Assembly (NCBI GenBank): GCA_026419785.1
Contig: JAODTK010004632.1
Location: 98,227-162,226, forward strand
DNA from: Sclerodactyla briareus
Lineage: Eukaryota; Echinodermata; Holothuroidea; Dendrochirotida; Sclerodactylidae
Direction: 5' to 3'
Length of the DNA: 64,000 bases
Shown: piece by piece, positions 45,900-57,399 of the stretch
How the letters are laid out: each line of letters begins with the position of its first letter
Numbering within the stretch: the stretch's first letter is position 1
Program-made: the position numbers and the translations under genes
Notes under the pieces: model-generated
Told to the model about the DNA's origin: nothing
The model's input: the letters and a program-made list of their open reading frames with translations, nothing else
The model's database searches: none

Positions 45900-46200
45900 T
45901 TCTATTTTTACCAACAAAGGACCCTGAGCACACCAAAATAAATATGCTCTTGCACTTTCTCCTTCTAGTAGCTACACACTAGACTCTGACTTGATCAGAT
46001 CAAGCAGTCCTGCACTTATACCCGAGTCTACATGATTCCAAACATTGAACTACGTGATCCAAGGTCACCTTTTGACCCCATACAACAACAAAAGGATCCA
46101 TGTACATACTATGTAAGTATAAAGAAGCTCCATCCACCCATGCCTAGTAGAGTAAGGTATCATATTCCTGTACATAAGTTGCTCAAATACAATGTTTACC
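45900..46200 (+). repeat. Old tandem-core unit
   Basis: TAGCTACACACTAGACTCTG, TTGATCAGATCAAGC, CTGCACTTATACC and GTCACCTTTTGACCCC echo half B and half A at low identity. Confidence 0.5.
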
Positions 46201-46204
46201 AACA

Positions 46205-46432
46205 ATAACCCCCACCAATAAAACGTTCCCCTGCCCCCACCAAGCAAGTAAACCCCCCCCCCCTGCCCCGCCACCAATAAAACATACCACCCCTGCCACC
46301 CCCCAATAAAACGTACCCACCGCCCCTTGCCCCCACCATAAACAGTACCCCCTGCCTGGCCCCCATAATAAAACAGTACCCCCTGCCCCACCATCAAACA
46401 AACCCCTGCCCCCCCCCCCATAAACAGTAAGA
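46205..46432 (+). repeat. C-rich minisatellite, ~28 bp x 8
   Basis: Units of CCCCCACCAATAAAACGTAC plus CCCCTGC, with variable C runs and CAGTACC variants. Minus-strand Gly/Trp-rich frames (46065-46452) are translations of it and not genes. Confidence 0.85.
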
Positions 46433-46521
46433 CTCTCTTGTATTGCACACAAGTAGGCTACACATCAATATCATTACCTTAAAGCAATGCTGAACATGTG
46501 ATGCACAGTTTTTCATTTCAG

Positions 46522-46724
46522 TCACCATGGGTCACTTTGACCCGACTTATTTTGTGTACAGAACAACCATAATTGCTCGCAATGGCATGGCAACCACTAT
46601 CAATCTCCTGGGACTGTTAAATCTGGTCGATGATTCAATGGTGCCACATGACTTGTCTCCAAGCAGGTCCCTTCATTGGGAGAATGACATAATTGTCTAT
46701 CACACTACACTACCAGTCAACTGA
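46522..46724 (+). CDS. Possible exon with splice acceptor and Kozak start, unassigned
   Basis: GTTTTTCATTTCAG is a good acceptor. It is followed after five bases by an ATG in strong context (TCACCATGG, ATG at 46527). The frame runs 65 codons to TGA: MGHFDPTYFVYRTTIIARNG, then ATTINLLGLLNLVDDSMVPH, then more. No family is recognised. It lies between old tandem-core copies, so chance remains likely. Confidence 0.25.
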
Positions 46725-46729
46725 AATGC

Positions 46730-47030
46730 ACCCCATGTATGACCTTAGTGATTCATAGACAGCCTTGACCTCTAGTGAACCTACGATGACCCCAAAGCAA
46801 TGTCTCATAGGGGAACAACCTGTAAGGACCTATCACAGCTAAAACTGTAAACAACTGGATGGTACACACTTATCATCCTGTTTCAGTGTTTTTTAACTTT
46901 TGACTCTTGGATGCCCTCAGATTACCCTGACCTCACCAAGAAGCAATAGGAACAATTACGTATTAGGAGAAACACACATAAAGTAAATGAGCATCATTCA
47001 TGCAACACAAACATAACCCAAACACCATGC
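46730..47030 (+). repeat. Old tandem-core unit
   Basis: GACCTCTAGTGAACC, CACACTTATCATCCTG and GACCTCACCAAGAAGCAATA match the core order weakly. Confidence 0.4.
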
Positions 47031-47846
47031 GCAGCCAGCACGGCTTACGAAGTGTCCTGGATTGGGGTCCAGGATTGAGAATCCCTACACTCATCAATCT
47101 TTTTTGAATTGCTGAGACAATATGAAGAGAAAAACGACCTTTTCAGGAGGAAAAAAACTTAGTCTATGTCCTATAGGATGTGCACATTTGTGGAGGATAG
47201 AGGCAGTGCTGTTGGAAGAGGGTTTGGATTGATTGTAAATTCCCGTCCTCTACACCACGGTCTTTCTTTTCCTCTGCAAGAATTCCACCAGACATGAAAT
47301 AGGAGTTCCGACCACGCACTCCTGGAAGGGACCTAGCCACATCCACCCACTACTTTCATTCATCCTGCCTTCTGTGTGCAAGCAACCAGGCATGAACCTT
47401 TACCTCACCTGTATGCCTCGTGTTTTGAGCTTCCACCCTAAGGTGCTTCAGCTGACTAGGAAATCTTTAGAGTCGAAATTGTAGAGGCTTGCCAGTTTGG
47501 GGTGTGGAGGACATCTGCGAATCTCGCCTACTCTTTCCGAAAGTGCCGCTCATACGGCAGGGTGAGAATTCTGAAGAAGCTCACAAATGGGACAGCAATG
47601 TCGTTATTGTGGGGGCCTTTTTGTGGGGGGGCCCATGTAATTTGAGGCACAAAAAGACTGCAATACTTTTTTTCAAGGCTTTGTCATTCTCAAATAGCAA
47701 GGACTTGGGCAGACTATTGACATATCGCATACCACATAAAATAACGGAAATGATGAGAAGAATTATGGAGGACTCTCATACCAGGCATTACCTCAAATTT
47801 TTCTCTGCCACCCCCCACCCATGATTCTCACTCATACCACACGTAC
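47031..47846. other. No gene assigned
   Basis: A 111-codon plus frame (47489-47824) and a 60-codon minus frame (47164-47346) have no recognisable family. If the signal-peptide exon at 47847 is real, its next exons should lie here on the minus strand; none is convincing. Confidence 0.35.
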
Positions 47847-47988
47847 CTGTCAGCACAGTAGACGACAAGGGATCATCGGGTGATGGTGTCAGTATTTGGT
47901 CTAATGGCGGTAGTAGCTCAGGGCTCAGACTGAGGTGACTGTGTGCTGCTGCAGGCAAGATGATGAAGAGGAAAAGAATGAACAACAT
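47847..47988 (-). CDS. Possible first coding exon of a secreted protein (signal peptide)
   Basis: From ATG at 47988 the minus strand gives MLFILFLFIILPAAAHS, a textbook signal peptide: a hydrophobic core of about 11 residues and small residues before a likely cut after AAA or AHS. A Pro/Ser/Leu-rich mature start follows (LSLSPELLPPLDQILTPSP). The frame ends at CTGACAG|GTACGT, an excellent splice donor, leaving phase 1. Signal, clean frame and donor together make this the best gene-start candidate outside the hydratase. The rest of the gene would lie at lower coordinates. The family is unknown. Confidence 0.45.
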
Positions 47989-48029
47989 TAATCATTATAT
48001 CCCTTCGACACTGAAAGTGTCCGGGGATT

Positions 48030-48490
48030 GGTTCCGGGTGTGTAGCCGCCGCCACCAGGCTGCCGCTGGAAACTTTAAGGCTTTAACGCAATAACTCTTC
48101 AAAACTTTATCCATGCATCTGATACTGTTACACCGAACTCCCTAGTGGAATCTCGGACGTTGGGGTGCTAATTTGCTAAAGTTGCAAGTTAGTCGGATTG
48201 AACGAAACTATGGTGGGTAGGGACTGTAGCTGATCCCCAAAATTTGGCGGTTCTATTTCAGGTTCATATCGGAGGTCAAATTTGCATAATTTGGGCGATT
48301 TTTCCCAAACTTTGTCAGATTTGGGAACGAAACTTGGTGGATAGTGGCTACAATTTGTTCCTGACAAAGTTAATGAGTCTTTCAAGGTCATCGGGGTCAA
48401 ATTTGCATTATTCATGTGACTTTTTTGTAACTTCTATTGATTAGAAAGAAACTTGGTGGATTATTGGCTATCTTAGTTTCTGGCCAAAAT
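48030..48490 (+). repeat. Family C copy, plus orientation, with CGG-type start
   Basis: It begins GTAGCCGCCGCCACCAGG, CTGCCGCTGGAAACTTTAAGG (reverse of the 39.2 kb terminus). Units with TCAAATTTGCATAATTTGGG and GAAACTTGGTGGATAGTGGC follow. Confidence 0.75.
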
Positions 48491-49390
48491 GGAGGTCTTC
48501 ATGAGATAATTAGATACTTTTTCACAATGATTGCTCAAATGCGGGGATATAACACGTGGGTGGTTTACCTCACCTCCACCATTCTATTTTCATTGAATTT
48601 GATATAATTTTTATTTGATATCTATGGGTTGAGGGAGCCAATGGCCCAGCTCAGGGTTGCTGTATAAGGTCCATTACATCCATCCGGGTCAAATGTCTCA
48701 TCTGTTTAAATCATCACGTATCGTTAAGCGACTGTTCTCGTTCATATCGGCAGAGGCTTTTACCCCAGTGTGGATCTTTCTCGGCAGGCATCGTCCGGTC
48801 CGTGGGCAGCCCTATGGATGAGATCATAAATAATCAGGGTCATGACGTAATGATTCATAGCCATATTTAGACGCTTTTTAGTTATTCACAATTTATGAAT
48901 TTCATTCATCACGTTATTTCTACTTTTTACTAACATGCTCGCCCCAGGTACATTTGTAGGTATTATTTGTGCTCCCTTTTTGTTTGTTACAAATTTGGTC
49001 CATAGCAAGGACTTCTCTGTGAAAATCAACTGATTTTGGCAATAGATAAAATTTTGACTAATCTCACCATGCAAACTAATGAGCCCAAAGAGAGAACAGG
49101 CGTGCACAGGCTTAGTTCATTATTTTGGTGATATATTAGAACACATGATTTGGTTCGGCATGACAAAATCACATAACTTTGTTCTAGGTCGTACAAACGA
49201 ATCGACCTATAGCACCAATTATGGAGCAATTTAACCTCAGGCTGAACATGTGGCCAATGGTAAAAAAAAATACTCCCACAGTCGATGAAGACAGTATTCG
49301 AGTTGTGAAAATGCACTTTTAGAGTGAATTTTTTTTTACCCTCCGGCCTAAGATGACCTAATACACCGTTTGACCCTCTGATCACTGCTG
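48491..49390. other. No gene seen
   Basis: Minus frames up to 119 codons (49026-49385) without recognisable motifs. Confidence 0.35.
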
Positions 49391-49715
49391 CCTGTTATTA
49401 CAATTGACTTATTGTATATATTATTCCCATAAAAGCCAAAGGTGCATTGTGATTCCTTGGACAGTACTCAGACGTGTACAAGTGTAAACTTGTTACAAAA
49501 GTGTTTTAATGTTTCAAGTACCTTCCCAAAACTTTTCCCTAATTGTTTTCACTGCTTTGCCCTGTCATTACAATGACTTAATGTATTATTATCACCATAA
49601 GAGGCCAAGGTGCTCTGTGATTCCTTGGACCGTGTACAAGTGTAAACTCGTACCAGAAGTTTTCATTTTTTTCTCAGAACTCCCCAAAACTTTGCCCTAA
49701 ATTTTTGATTTCCTC
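49391..49715 (+). repeat. Tandem duplication, ~165 bp x 2
   Basis: Copies start near 49391 and 49560. They share CCTGT(T/C)ATTACAAT, GTGATTCCTTGGAC, GTGTACAAGTGTAAACT and CCCAAAACTTT(T/G)CCCTAA. Confidence 0.8.
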
Positions 49716-50439
49716 ACTAATGACGGATCTCATGTACTCATGATGGGGGGAAGCGGAACTTGACCTGATGGGCATGTTTACATACTTCAGCTTTATTACA
49801 ACATGAAGTACCAAAATTACCCAAATTAAATGTCCATACTTGACAACAAAATCAGTTAACGTTCTCAGTACTCATTATGGGGAAATACCTACCAAGTGAT
49901 TAATTGATTACTAATCGATTGGTAGACTAGTACATTTATCTGGCATGTCCAAATAACAGGCTGATTACAAAGAGGCATACACACAAAACATACATACACC
50001 AAACATGCAATAGGCGGAGTCCCAATTATTGGGACTCCCATCAAGGGATCGAAAACAAAGTTAAGCTTTAGAAAGAAAGCTAAAGAAATTTTTTATGAAA
50101 ATGGGACAAGCCTTTGGATTAATACATGAGATATTCAAGTGTATTTAAAGTTAAACCAACTCTGGGCACAAATTCCAGTTCAGACTTACTGCTACAGTGT
50201 AGACACCAGGATAGTCCCACAATGAACTTGTGCCTCATCGCCTTGTATGTTTTCTGCCCACAATAGTCACTGTTGTCACTGTCCTGGGAAAGATTCACCA
50301 AAATAAATATCTGCATGATTAGATTAGAACTTCACACTTTTTTTCTTTCTCGATACAACTATAAGTTGAAGTTCAGTTGGGGAATGATATATCATACAAA
50401 ACTAAAGTACACATTCTCCACTAATGTCTCATTTTCACA

Positions 50440-51300
50440 TAGGACTATATCCCCAAGTCCCAACCAAATACTACAGGGCTCTTGACCTTCCTATGAGGAA
50501 GTTACAATTAATTGTACAATTATAAACAACTACATTCCATTCTTGTTCGAACCAAACCGTATGGTCTTGTCAAGGTAACAAAGTTCTTCGGACTCCAACC
50601 TCTGTAGCCTCAGCTGACTTTGATCTGACCCCACAACAACAGGATTCCATACACATTATGGGTAACATACATATTGAGAATAAACAGTTCATCCATCCAG
50701 GCCTGTCCAAGTTTGTAATATCATGTTCCACATCTACTTTGACACAAAATACATCTATTTTACTTGAAACCAAAACAATAGGGTTCTTGTACTCATCATA
50801 GAATGCTACACACCCAATTGATTAGAAAATTTGGTCGACTAAACATTCTAGATTGTAGACTAACAGTATTTACAAGGTTTTGGATATTGGGGTATACTAA
50901 CCCCAACAACCTTCAACAACAAAGTCAAATACTCATTATATGGATCGTACTCACCAAGTATCTACAATACAGGACCGGGTTGCCAATCTGTGAGCAAATA
51001 CTCACCCCATCCAGGCCTGCTCTAAGAAGTTGTGTTCACACGCTTAAATCTGCTTAAAATTCAGTTTGTTAAGAACCATGACTACCCATTACCAATAAAT
51101 CACTCACCCCATTAATTTATTTTGTTAAAAAAAAACCATCACCAAATTTCAACCCCGTAACAATACAGTTGTGTTAGCTCCTATTATAGGGAACACACGC
51201 GAGTAATAGTCCTCCACATGGGCTTTGTCGAGTTATCATATTTATAAAAAAATTGTGACACACACACACACAATATGGCTAACTGCATGGTCCCAAAAAA
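50440..51300 (+). repeat. Old tandem-core element ending in (CA)n
   Basis: Core echoes include CTCATCATAGAATGCTACAC, CATCCATCCAGGCCTGTCC, GTGTTCACACGC and GGGAACACACGCGAG. (CA)n lies at about 51259-51272, followed by GGCTAACTGCATGG and an A tract. Confidence 0.55.
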
Positions 51301-51629
51301 AAAAAAAAAAGAATTTGCAATATCAGCACACATAAGACGCCTTTGTCTAGCATGGTTTTAGACCACTCTCCCCATTCTAGTCGCATGGGTATCACACTGT
51401 TAACGATGGCAGGGAATCTGAGCTTTTTGACAGTGAGCTCAACCTCAATCACGTTGTCCGTAAGTTGTGCCAATTTAGTATGGCATCCGTCAGATCGGGA
51501 GGACTAGGAAATAGCGCGACCAAGCCTCAACAGAGAATCTGGCCCAGGCCTTCATCTCTTCTGCGTCTCGGCTAGCTAGATTCCTGCAATTTTTTATTTT
51601 CAGGACTTTCTGCTCACGGCACTGATAAG

Positions 51630-52090
51630 TTTTAAACACAGAATGCAAGCTGCCTGGATAGTCACTAGAACCCCCCAAAGACAACATATCCCCCTTTCCC
51701 GTCGAACTTCATTGGCTCAATTCCTGTCAACGCTCCCATATCACCTAAGATTCTCCTCACCATGTCATATTAGATATCGAAGGCATCGCTTCTTGAATAC
51801 CTTTCTGAACCTCACCACGCCGTACTGTCCTTCGCGTACACAATACGCTCTCTTCAAGGAATTCTATTACACGTTTGACAAATATCACCTATGGTGAAAG
51901 AGCATTTTCCTGGATAGGCCCTTCTCTGTGCAATGCCTTACCTGATGACCTTTGGGACCACCAGACTCCTCCTCCAAAAGGAACTAAAGGCACACCTCTA
52001 TACTTTCATTTTTCACTGTTTCCCTCTGCATTTGTCAAGCGCTTTGGGGCTTCGCATAGAGCGCTATATAAAGACCTCTTATGATTACTT
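51630..52090 (+). mobile_element. 3' end of a LINE (L2/CR1-like), C-terminal ORF2 and tail
   Basis: Mixed frames read RMQAAWIVTRTPQRQHI (family: QNAAARLVTR), a LRFSSPCHIRYRR-like HWLPVRYRI segment, then SRTQYALF, YGERAFSWIGPSLCNALPDD, LWDHQT and ELKAHLYTFIF. The tail TCAAGCGCTTTGGGGCTTCG then AGAGCGCTATATAAAGACC is the GCGCTATATAA-type 3' tail of L2-like elements. It is 5'-truncated and frame-broken. Confidence 0.85.
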
Positions 52091-53360
52091 ATTATTAACC
52101 TTTTTTATAAACTATACCTGGTAGACTAATAATTTGATCCTGCTGACAACAATCAGTGTCTTCATTCTGGGTGATTGACTCATTGTGAGTGATGAACTCT
52201 GCAAACGTAACATGCTGTTTAAAATTCTCAGACCCATGGTAGAAACAATTTTCACATGTTTTGATTTCCATGAAACCATGAACACTTGGAATTAAGGGGG
52301 TGACAGAACAGTCAAAACGAACCAAACTTCTAACGTGGAATTGAGCTGACATTGAACGATTAGACTTCAAGAAAAAGCAGGGCATTGTGATTATACGAAT
52401 GAGGAAAATATGGAATTTGTTTTATTTCGAGCCACGTTTGAAATATTGCTGGACACTTGTGAGCATTAGGGGAGGAATTGTAGCAAACCTGTATCTGTCC
52501 GTCCTATTTTTGTGTACAAATTGGACTGCTTCACTGTGTAGCATCTTGCTCATTCGGGGAAGCATTTTGGCGATGCTACGCAGTCTATTTCGACGCTGTT
52601 TTGAGCTAAAAAAAACATCATGAAAACTCATCAAAACATGCAAATTAAAAGTGGCCACATTAATGTGGCGACACCCAGGACCCACTTTCGAACTGATCAA
52701 GATTACTTTATAATAAGCAACATGTGGGTACTAGCTAATTGTGCGAAGTGATAGAGGGTCATTGCGCTATTGCAAAAATCTTCTGGTGGACAACAGTGGA
52801 CGCTGTGGAGGCTGGAAAGCCAAAACCATGATATCCCAATCCCCAAAGTGGGGATGTAAATATCTAGGTAACCAACCTACCAGTTCACTGGTGTGGAATG
52901 TCACCATTTCATGTGAAATATCCTCAACTTTTCCCCAAGGAAAGCGGTAGAGGTTTTACAGCTGAACATCGACAGCTCTTCCCATATCGTGAAGGTCACG
53001 TCCAGTGTGTTTGGCTGAATTGATTAAGAGTGGAACCCAGTGGGCTGGCCCTGAAGAATCGTGAGGCAGAAACAAATAATTTGAATGTCTGGGGAATATC
53101 CCATGGTCCTTCTACTACTAACTAGTCTTTTGTTAGAATGATTTTGTTTTCAACGCGATCGCCATACACAAAACCCACCAGTAGTGGCCCGGACCCTCCT
53201 TTTTCCCCTTGTGTATACCCTACCTTTAATGATTCTCCAGCTTTTTCCACATTTTTGTAGTAACAAAATTTACTCGCCACTATCACATGTCATGAACCTT
53301 GGGCTGACCCTGAAGAGGGCAACCTTCAATACCTCAATATCAGTGAAGAAATATTGGTTT
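52091..53360. other. No gene assigned
   Basis: Overlapping frames on both strands at 52387-52700 and a plus frame at 53184-53546 (120 codons) are unassigned. GGCTGGAAAGCCAAAACCAT then GATATCCC (about 52812-52840) resembles the sequence that follows the CGG terminus at 39240. Confidence 0.35.
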
Positions 53361-53748
53361 AATTCAGCACAGGCCATACAGCCCTTGTGGCCGGGAAGTT
53401 TTCACACATGCAACAGTGACACACTTCTGCCTCCTCAGAAGCGGTTCAGTCATCCATGTGGCAGCTGCTTTGGGAAGCCACCTGCCAATGACGAGCGCTG
53501 CGTGAACAAAGACGGATTGACAGAAGTGTGCGTAGACGTATCCTGATATTCTGGACACGTTATTATCCCCAATTCGGGTGGGAAACACACGCTGCAAAGT
53601 CACCTCATCAGAAATAACTTGGGACCCAACAATTGCGTTAAGCAATTCAAATGCAAATTGGATTGTGGCTTGGACCCCACGGACTGACCCAATCAGCATA
53701 GTGTCTATTATGGGATCCTTCAAAACGAATCCAGAAAGATATGCACTG
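53361..53748 (-). CDS. Unassigned minus-strand open frame, ~128 codons
   Basis: The frame is open from TAG near 53750 down to TGA at 53364. Hydrophobic and basic segments alternate (IQFAFELLNAIVG, VHAALVIGRWLPKAAATW, LLRRQKC). No family match is recognised. A plus frame (53184-53546) ending CNSDTLLPPQKRF...CVNKDG...CVDVS overlaps, so at most one is real. Confidence 0.2.
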
Positions 53749-53749
53749 G

Positions 53750-54309
53750 GAGCCTATTCAGAGGAAAGCAGTTCCTTTTAAACATGGAATCTCACATGGA
53801 ACAAGTGTGCTACCATGCATAACTAGCTAATTTCTAGGCATCAAGCTGTTGACAGGGTTCGAGGTGTTCTAGTTTTTGCGCTATGGTTCTCAATCAGCTA
53901 GTTCGGATTACAGTTTAAATGAGATTGTAAGAATTGTGCAAGGTCATAAGGGAACAATGACAGTTCGACGTTGAACGTACAGTGTGCAGAATGATCTTTG
54001 GAATATAAGCCCTCCCCCAAAATTACAAATCCTACCAACACAAAATTTTACCGATTTCCCCCCATACTATAAACATAACATTCCACAAATGCTGGGATGA
54101 ATTGGTTGCGTTTTCAAATAGTAGTGACAGTTTAAAATAGCAGTAACAATATCGCTATGGGAGGGAACTTGTCTATTCCCCCGTACTGGTTCAGTGGGTG
54201 AGCAATGCGCACTTACCTCACGAACAGGCTTTTTTATATGAGCACCACAACCCATGCAGTCATGCACATTCCTCGTTTTTTTAATTTTTTAAAATGACCT
54301 ATGCCATGG
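53750..54309. other. No gene seen
   Basis: AT-rich non-coding sequence. Confidence 0.4.
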
Positions 54310-54605
54310 TCAGCAAGGGGTACAGACATGGACACTGCACCTTAATGTCAGTTGCGAAGCCTTCACCAAGTACATGGAATAAGGCCGTGCTCTTAGCAGT
54401 ACCTTATGTATAGGTAGGGTCTCACACACGACAGCAACTCGCACATTGCCTAACCCCCCTTGTTTTGTCCTGCTCCAATCTCTCATGCTGAGCGACCATT
54501 GAGAAGGCAAAGGTAACCATTTTTTTCCGTCTTTGGTATGACCCGATGGGATTCGAACCTCGGTCTCACAGAAGGAAGGCCGAAGCTCCACCACCATTTG
54601 TGCCT
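54310..54605 (-). mobile_element. tRNA-derived SINE
   Basis: On the minus strand an A-box-like TGGTGGAGCTTCGG (near 54594) and a B box GAGGTTCGAATCCC (near 54560) are about 34 bases apart, the RNA polymerase III promoter layout. The body follows: GGTAACCTTTGCCTTCTC, CGCTCAGCATGAGAGATTGG, AGCAGGACAAAACAAG. The GCTCAGCAT core is a block I know from tRNA-SINEs of aquatic animals. The downstream limit is approximate. Confidence 0.75.
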
Positions 54606-55289
54606 ATCACACTCAGTTGCTGGATGTACAGGCTGTGAAGTGTATAGCCTAGAACCCGCTGGGAGCATATTCTACAACATACCCTATATACATCAAACAC
54701 TTACAAGGCAGATTGCAATAGTAATCTTCCGACCAGCTCTTGATATGCCTCCAATCTGGAAGAAAAACATAAATGGGATAGCTGTCAAAGGTTAATAGTC
54801 TGGCCAGCGCCAACATATGGGTGTACTAATCAGCTGATTAAACTCTCCTTTTTGTGGAATTACAACTAACAGAATTTTGTTGTTCTTCCAATCTTAGGTC
54901 CAAAATAGCGGTATATACATTGGGAACACTAACAAGAACAGGCTAGGCTGTAGCAGTACTCTACTGACCTGTGGTTAATATGTAGCAGTCTGTAAGGTGA
55001 ACAGAAAATGGACGCCCCAAGGTGAATAACGCTGGCAGAAACAAACAAGAACCACAACTTTTATCTTTAAGGGCGGAAGATAGTTAGAGTTGGCATCAGT
55101 TACACTTTGCAAACATTAACAAATATTCCCCTTTTTGCGAATCCAGCAGTCACTGACGGTTTTCCCTGGTGGCTGTACTTGCAGTTAACGAATACAAGGT
55201 CATGTCTTCATCATTCAATGGTTCTGCTGTAATGCAGTGGACTTTCCGGGATTCTTGGTTGTTTACAGAATATTTGGCAATAGGCCGGT
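54606..55289. other. No gene seen
   Basis: No exon or repeat recognised with confidence. Confidence 0.4.
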
Positions 55290-55610
55290 CTCGCTCACGG
55301 CTGTAAGCAGTCACTTGAACTCAAACTTCTGCTCCTCTAGCTCTGAAGAACAGTGGTCGGGCCTGGGTTCACGCATTATCGGCCTTTCGGATGGGACGTA
55401 AAATGGCAGTCCCTCCCCGAGATAGTTGGGATTGGTTACAGGCTTGCCTCAATATCATCTGTGCACTAGTGGAGAAGAGAAGGCGAGTTTTAATCCCCCC
55501 CCGGTGCTCATTCAGGATCAATACAGCCAGGATTCCTTGATGAGCCTTATTGGCTTCCTGAACCTGAACATATAAATCGAATCAAAGCAAACCAAACCAA
55601 TAAGAGGGAA
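55290..55610 (+). mobile_element. Possible second SINE (3' body and tail)
   Basis: GGCCTTTCGGATGGGACGTA then AAATGGCAGTCCC (about 55381-55413) resembles a conserved SINE body block. The end is an A/C-rich tail (AATCGAATCAAAGCAAACC, about 55576). No convincing A or B box was found upstream. Confidence 0.35.
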
Positions 55611-57149
55611 TTTCCTGTTCCTTCAAGTCTACACCTGCCAATTTCCAGAGGGAAGTCTCAGAGGACTTATCAAAGCAAGTAGGTATCAATAGCGAGTGCC
55701 TGGTCAATTGTATATCTCCTCCCTAATATTCTTGACGATATCGAAACATAGACACATTTGTGGAATTGAACCTTTCCTATTGTGATTCCTTTTGAAGTGA
55801 ATTAATGCTGATTCGTTGGGTTGATTTTGATGTGTCATTGGTAACACCATGCAGTCCTCGATTCATTCAATGCTAGTTGTAATGTGTCGATGCTAAGATG
55901 CGGTGCCTAGGAATGTAGAACTTGTAGTATCTTTATATACCCAAATAACTGGTCTGATTCTGGCTCGGTATGCCCGGCTATGGTTAGATTCAAGTGGAAT
56001 CCACCATACCTATGGGGTTGAAGACTTGGAATTTGAGACTGGACTCTGGAATCGACTACATATGCACTGCAAATACCCAAATTCATGAAATAGGACGTCA
56101 TGGTCTCTAAGATGCTTGGATATAGCAGATTGGTCAATATGGTTCACGCGTACGACAGATTGACACACTATTGGCTAACTCCCACCACCTAGCTCCAGCC
56201 ATCGCAACTGAACCCCAAACATCTGGTTCTCAGCATAAGCTCAAGATGTTGACTGGAGCCAGTAGCATACGAAGTTGCAATTTATCATCTCCTTTGACAC
56301 AAATGGTTGCAACATGGTGCAGACACTATCAAACATCAAACTCCAACGAATGGTAAGAACATTCAATTTCCCTGTTACTTGGCTCATGGAGAGGATTGAA
56401 CCTTCAAACTCCGTGTGATGGCTGCCCGCAACACTGCAAGGCTGGGACCTGTAATTACACCTACCTGGAATACTGAAAGGACATTCACTGTGTTCCCCCT
56501 GGACAACCAGCTAATCACTGGCTTTGCATCGTAACAGGTAATCGACGGCCTGGATGGAGCCTACAAACAACAGTGTAGCTGAGAAGTTGCTCGTAACAAA
56601 ATGAAAAGGCAATTTGAACATATATAACCCCCCCCCCCCCCCCCCCTGATGATTGGTTGATTCAATACTTATTCATTGTGATAGAAGCCTGATGCCTAAC
56701 AGAAGCAAACCGGTATTTTGTTCAAACTTGGAGTTTAAAAAGTTAATTTTTGTGAAAGAGACAATATTAATTCAGACCAGCCGAAAAATTACACTGTTAC
56801 ATGGGATATAGGGGAAGTATGGTTTATATGCATGACAACTATTTCAGGTGTGGGGCATGCACCTGCTGCACTTGCTTTAATAAAAGTGCAATCCTGCCCC
56901 CATAACTGATTGGTATGGGCATTCACAAGGGAGGATACTTAACTGTTCACCATATGTACCAAATGCTCGGGTTATATTCCTAAATCGCCTTATGAAAAAA
57001 CAAAACAGCGCAAACTGGCAACCCCACCGACCAATACTCATCAGTCTCTCTCAGCCACAATAAAAGTAAACATCGCAATTCTTCAGTGCAATTCTGGCAT
57101 GAAAATTCTTCGGGAATTCCTTTCATCAATCATCAACCATTCTTTTCAG
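55611..57149. other. No gene seen
   Basis: Contains a C tract (56630-56646). Short frames at 55903-56356 and nearby are unassigned. Confidence 0.4.
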
Positions 57150-57384
57150 AGCGAGCCTAGACAACGATGTAACCCTTTTCGTGGACAGTAGCAGCATATC
57201 GTCGCCTTCTTCTGCTGCACAGGTAATGATGACTGAGGTGATGTACAAGTCCGATTCAGCAATGCACAAACGTAAAGTTAGATGCAGGGTTGTATTTTCA
57301 CATTCAAGATTTAAACCAGTCCGCATGGACAAATTCCGTCTTGCAAGCATGCAGAGCATGCTTCACAATCTGGTGGCCAAATAA
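57150..57384 (+). CDS. Possible 3'-terminal exon, unassigned
   Basis: A strong acceptor (AACCATTCTTTTCAG, ending 57149) opens a frame in phase that runs 78 codons to TAA. It begins SLDNDVTLFVDSSSISSPSS, continues into MYKSDSAMHKRKVRCRVV and ends MQSMLHNLVAK. The stop is embedded in AAATAAACC, which includes an AATAAA hexamer. A donor-like CAG|GTAATG at 57222 could instead end a 73-base internal exon. No family is recognised. It ends right where the leader of the next tandem-core array begins. Confidence 0.3.
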
Positions 57385-57399
57385 ACCCGAAAGCAAGAG

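Noticed and set aside
46065..46452. Gly/Trp-rich minus-strand frames of 89 and 127 codons
   Set aside because: They are translations of the ~28 bp C-rich minisatellite; all three frames give similar low-complexity text.
54546..54600. Genuine tRNA gene on the minus strand
   Set aside because: A and B boxes are present but no acceptor stem or cloverleaf closes, and a SINE body follows.
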